From: an uncultured Planctomycetota bacterium
GTDB taxonomy: Bacteria > Planctomycetota > Phycisphaerae > Sedimentisphaerales > Anaerobacaceae
NCBI GenBank assembly: GCA_903927855.1
Contig: CAIYOL010000106.1
Span: 1 to 6,553 of the forward strand
Direction of reading: 5' to 3'
DNA length: 6,553 nucleotides
The notes below the pieces were generated by a model. The model worked only from the letters and a program-made list of their open reading frames with translations. It ran no database searches and was not told the DNA's origin. The position numbers were made by a program, and so were the translations under genes. Below are positions 6,338-6,553 of the stretch, in pieces; positions within the stretch are counted from its first letter, which is position 1, and each line of letters begins with the position of its first letter.

Positions 6338-6553
6338 AAACGAACCCAATTTTCGAAATGCCTGAAATGATTGTAACTTTAGTGACAACAACAACTAACA
6401 ACTACGAACAACGAACTATGAACTACCAAAAACGAACCCAAACGAAGCCAATTTTCCTTCTTATCTCTGCGCTCTCCGCGTCCTCCGCGGTGAAATCCTT
6501 TTGTGCTTTTTCGTGGCAAAGATTAAACCGTAAATTTCTTAAATTCCTCCATA
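6338..6553. repeat. Low-complexity intergenic element with repeated AACGAASCCA words and a CCGCG/CGCGG hairpin
   Basis: AACGAACCCA at 6339-6348 and 6431-6440 and AACGAAGCCA at 6441-6450 are three near-identical words; the first and third are both followed by ATTTTC. Between them lies an A/C-rich run dominated by AAC and ACA triplets (about 6383-6420). The element continues into a C/T-rich segment (6451-6490) with the hairpin CCGCG-TCCTC-CGCGG at 6476-6490. Sequences of this general wording (CTCTGCG...CCGCGGTGAAA) are, from memory, dispersed intergenic repeats in many environmental bacterial genomes and often give spurious small proteins. An ATG at 6418 opens a frame to the window end, but it lies wholly inside this element and has no ribosome binding site. 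Confidence 0.4.

Noticed and set aside
6418..6553. Open frame from ATG 6418 to the window end
   Set aside because: It lies entirely in the low-complexity intergenic element, has no ribosome binding site and encodes the kind of sequence known from spurious calls in such repeats.

Overview
The window looks like a metagenome-derived contig piece from a bacterium of the Planctomycetota, most likely class Phycisphaerae (Sedimentisphaerales-like). That assignment rests mainly on the large secreted protein in the second half. It combines a Glug-repeat beta-helix with a C-terminal stretch of dockerin-like repeats of the form D-x-N-x-D/S-G-x-V-x-F-x-D-F-x-x-F-A-x-x-W-L, an ending I associate with that group. 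The assignment is inference; there is no rRNA or other marker gene from the main genome here.

Region by region. Positions 1 to about 285 hold, on the minus strand, an internal piece of the GyrA C-terminal beta-pinwheel at about 68% GC. At about 280-290 this stops abruptly and a plus-strand reading frame at roughly 52% GC begins in the middle of a protein. The frame is the 3' part of an Aas-type fused enzyme (lysophospholipid acyltransferase remnant, acyl carrier protein domain, acyl-ACP synthetase/AMP-binding domain) ending at 2703. Neither gene has its proper end at the junction, so a chimeric contig or a recent rearrangement is the best reading.

From 2700 a sigma70-like promoter overlapping the aas stop codon leads to a ribosome binding site and a secreted protein of about 1064 residues ending at 5977. 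Its domains are a signal peptide, a Glug-repeat beta-helix, a lipase-like alpha/beta hydrolase with GHSNGG, a beta-sandwich region and four dockerin-like EF-hand repeats. The well-placed ATG and the signal peptide lie in different frames, separated by a run of five A, so the start carries an apparent one-base frameshift.

Positions 5978-6553 contain no convincing gene. They hold a near-consensus extended -10 promoter (6024-6051), then a run of small hairpins, three of them closed by AGNA tetraloops, starting about where transcription should start (candidate structured RNA). After that come AT-rich sequence and a low-complexity intergenic element with repeated AACGAASCCA words and a GC-rich hairpin.

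The two main genes have no obvious shared pathway: one is membrane lipid recycling, the other an exported hydrolase. The promoter between them suggests separate transcription. The most interesting leads are the putative small RNA at 6058-6155 and the architecture and frameshifted start of the secreted hydrolase.
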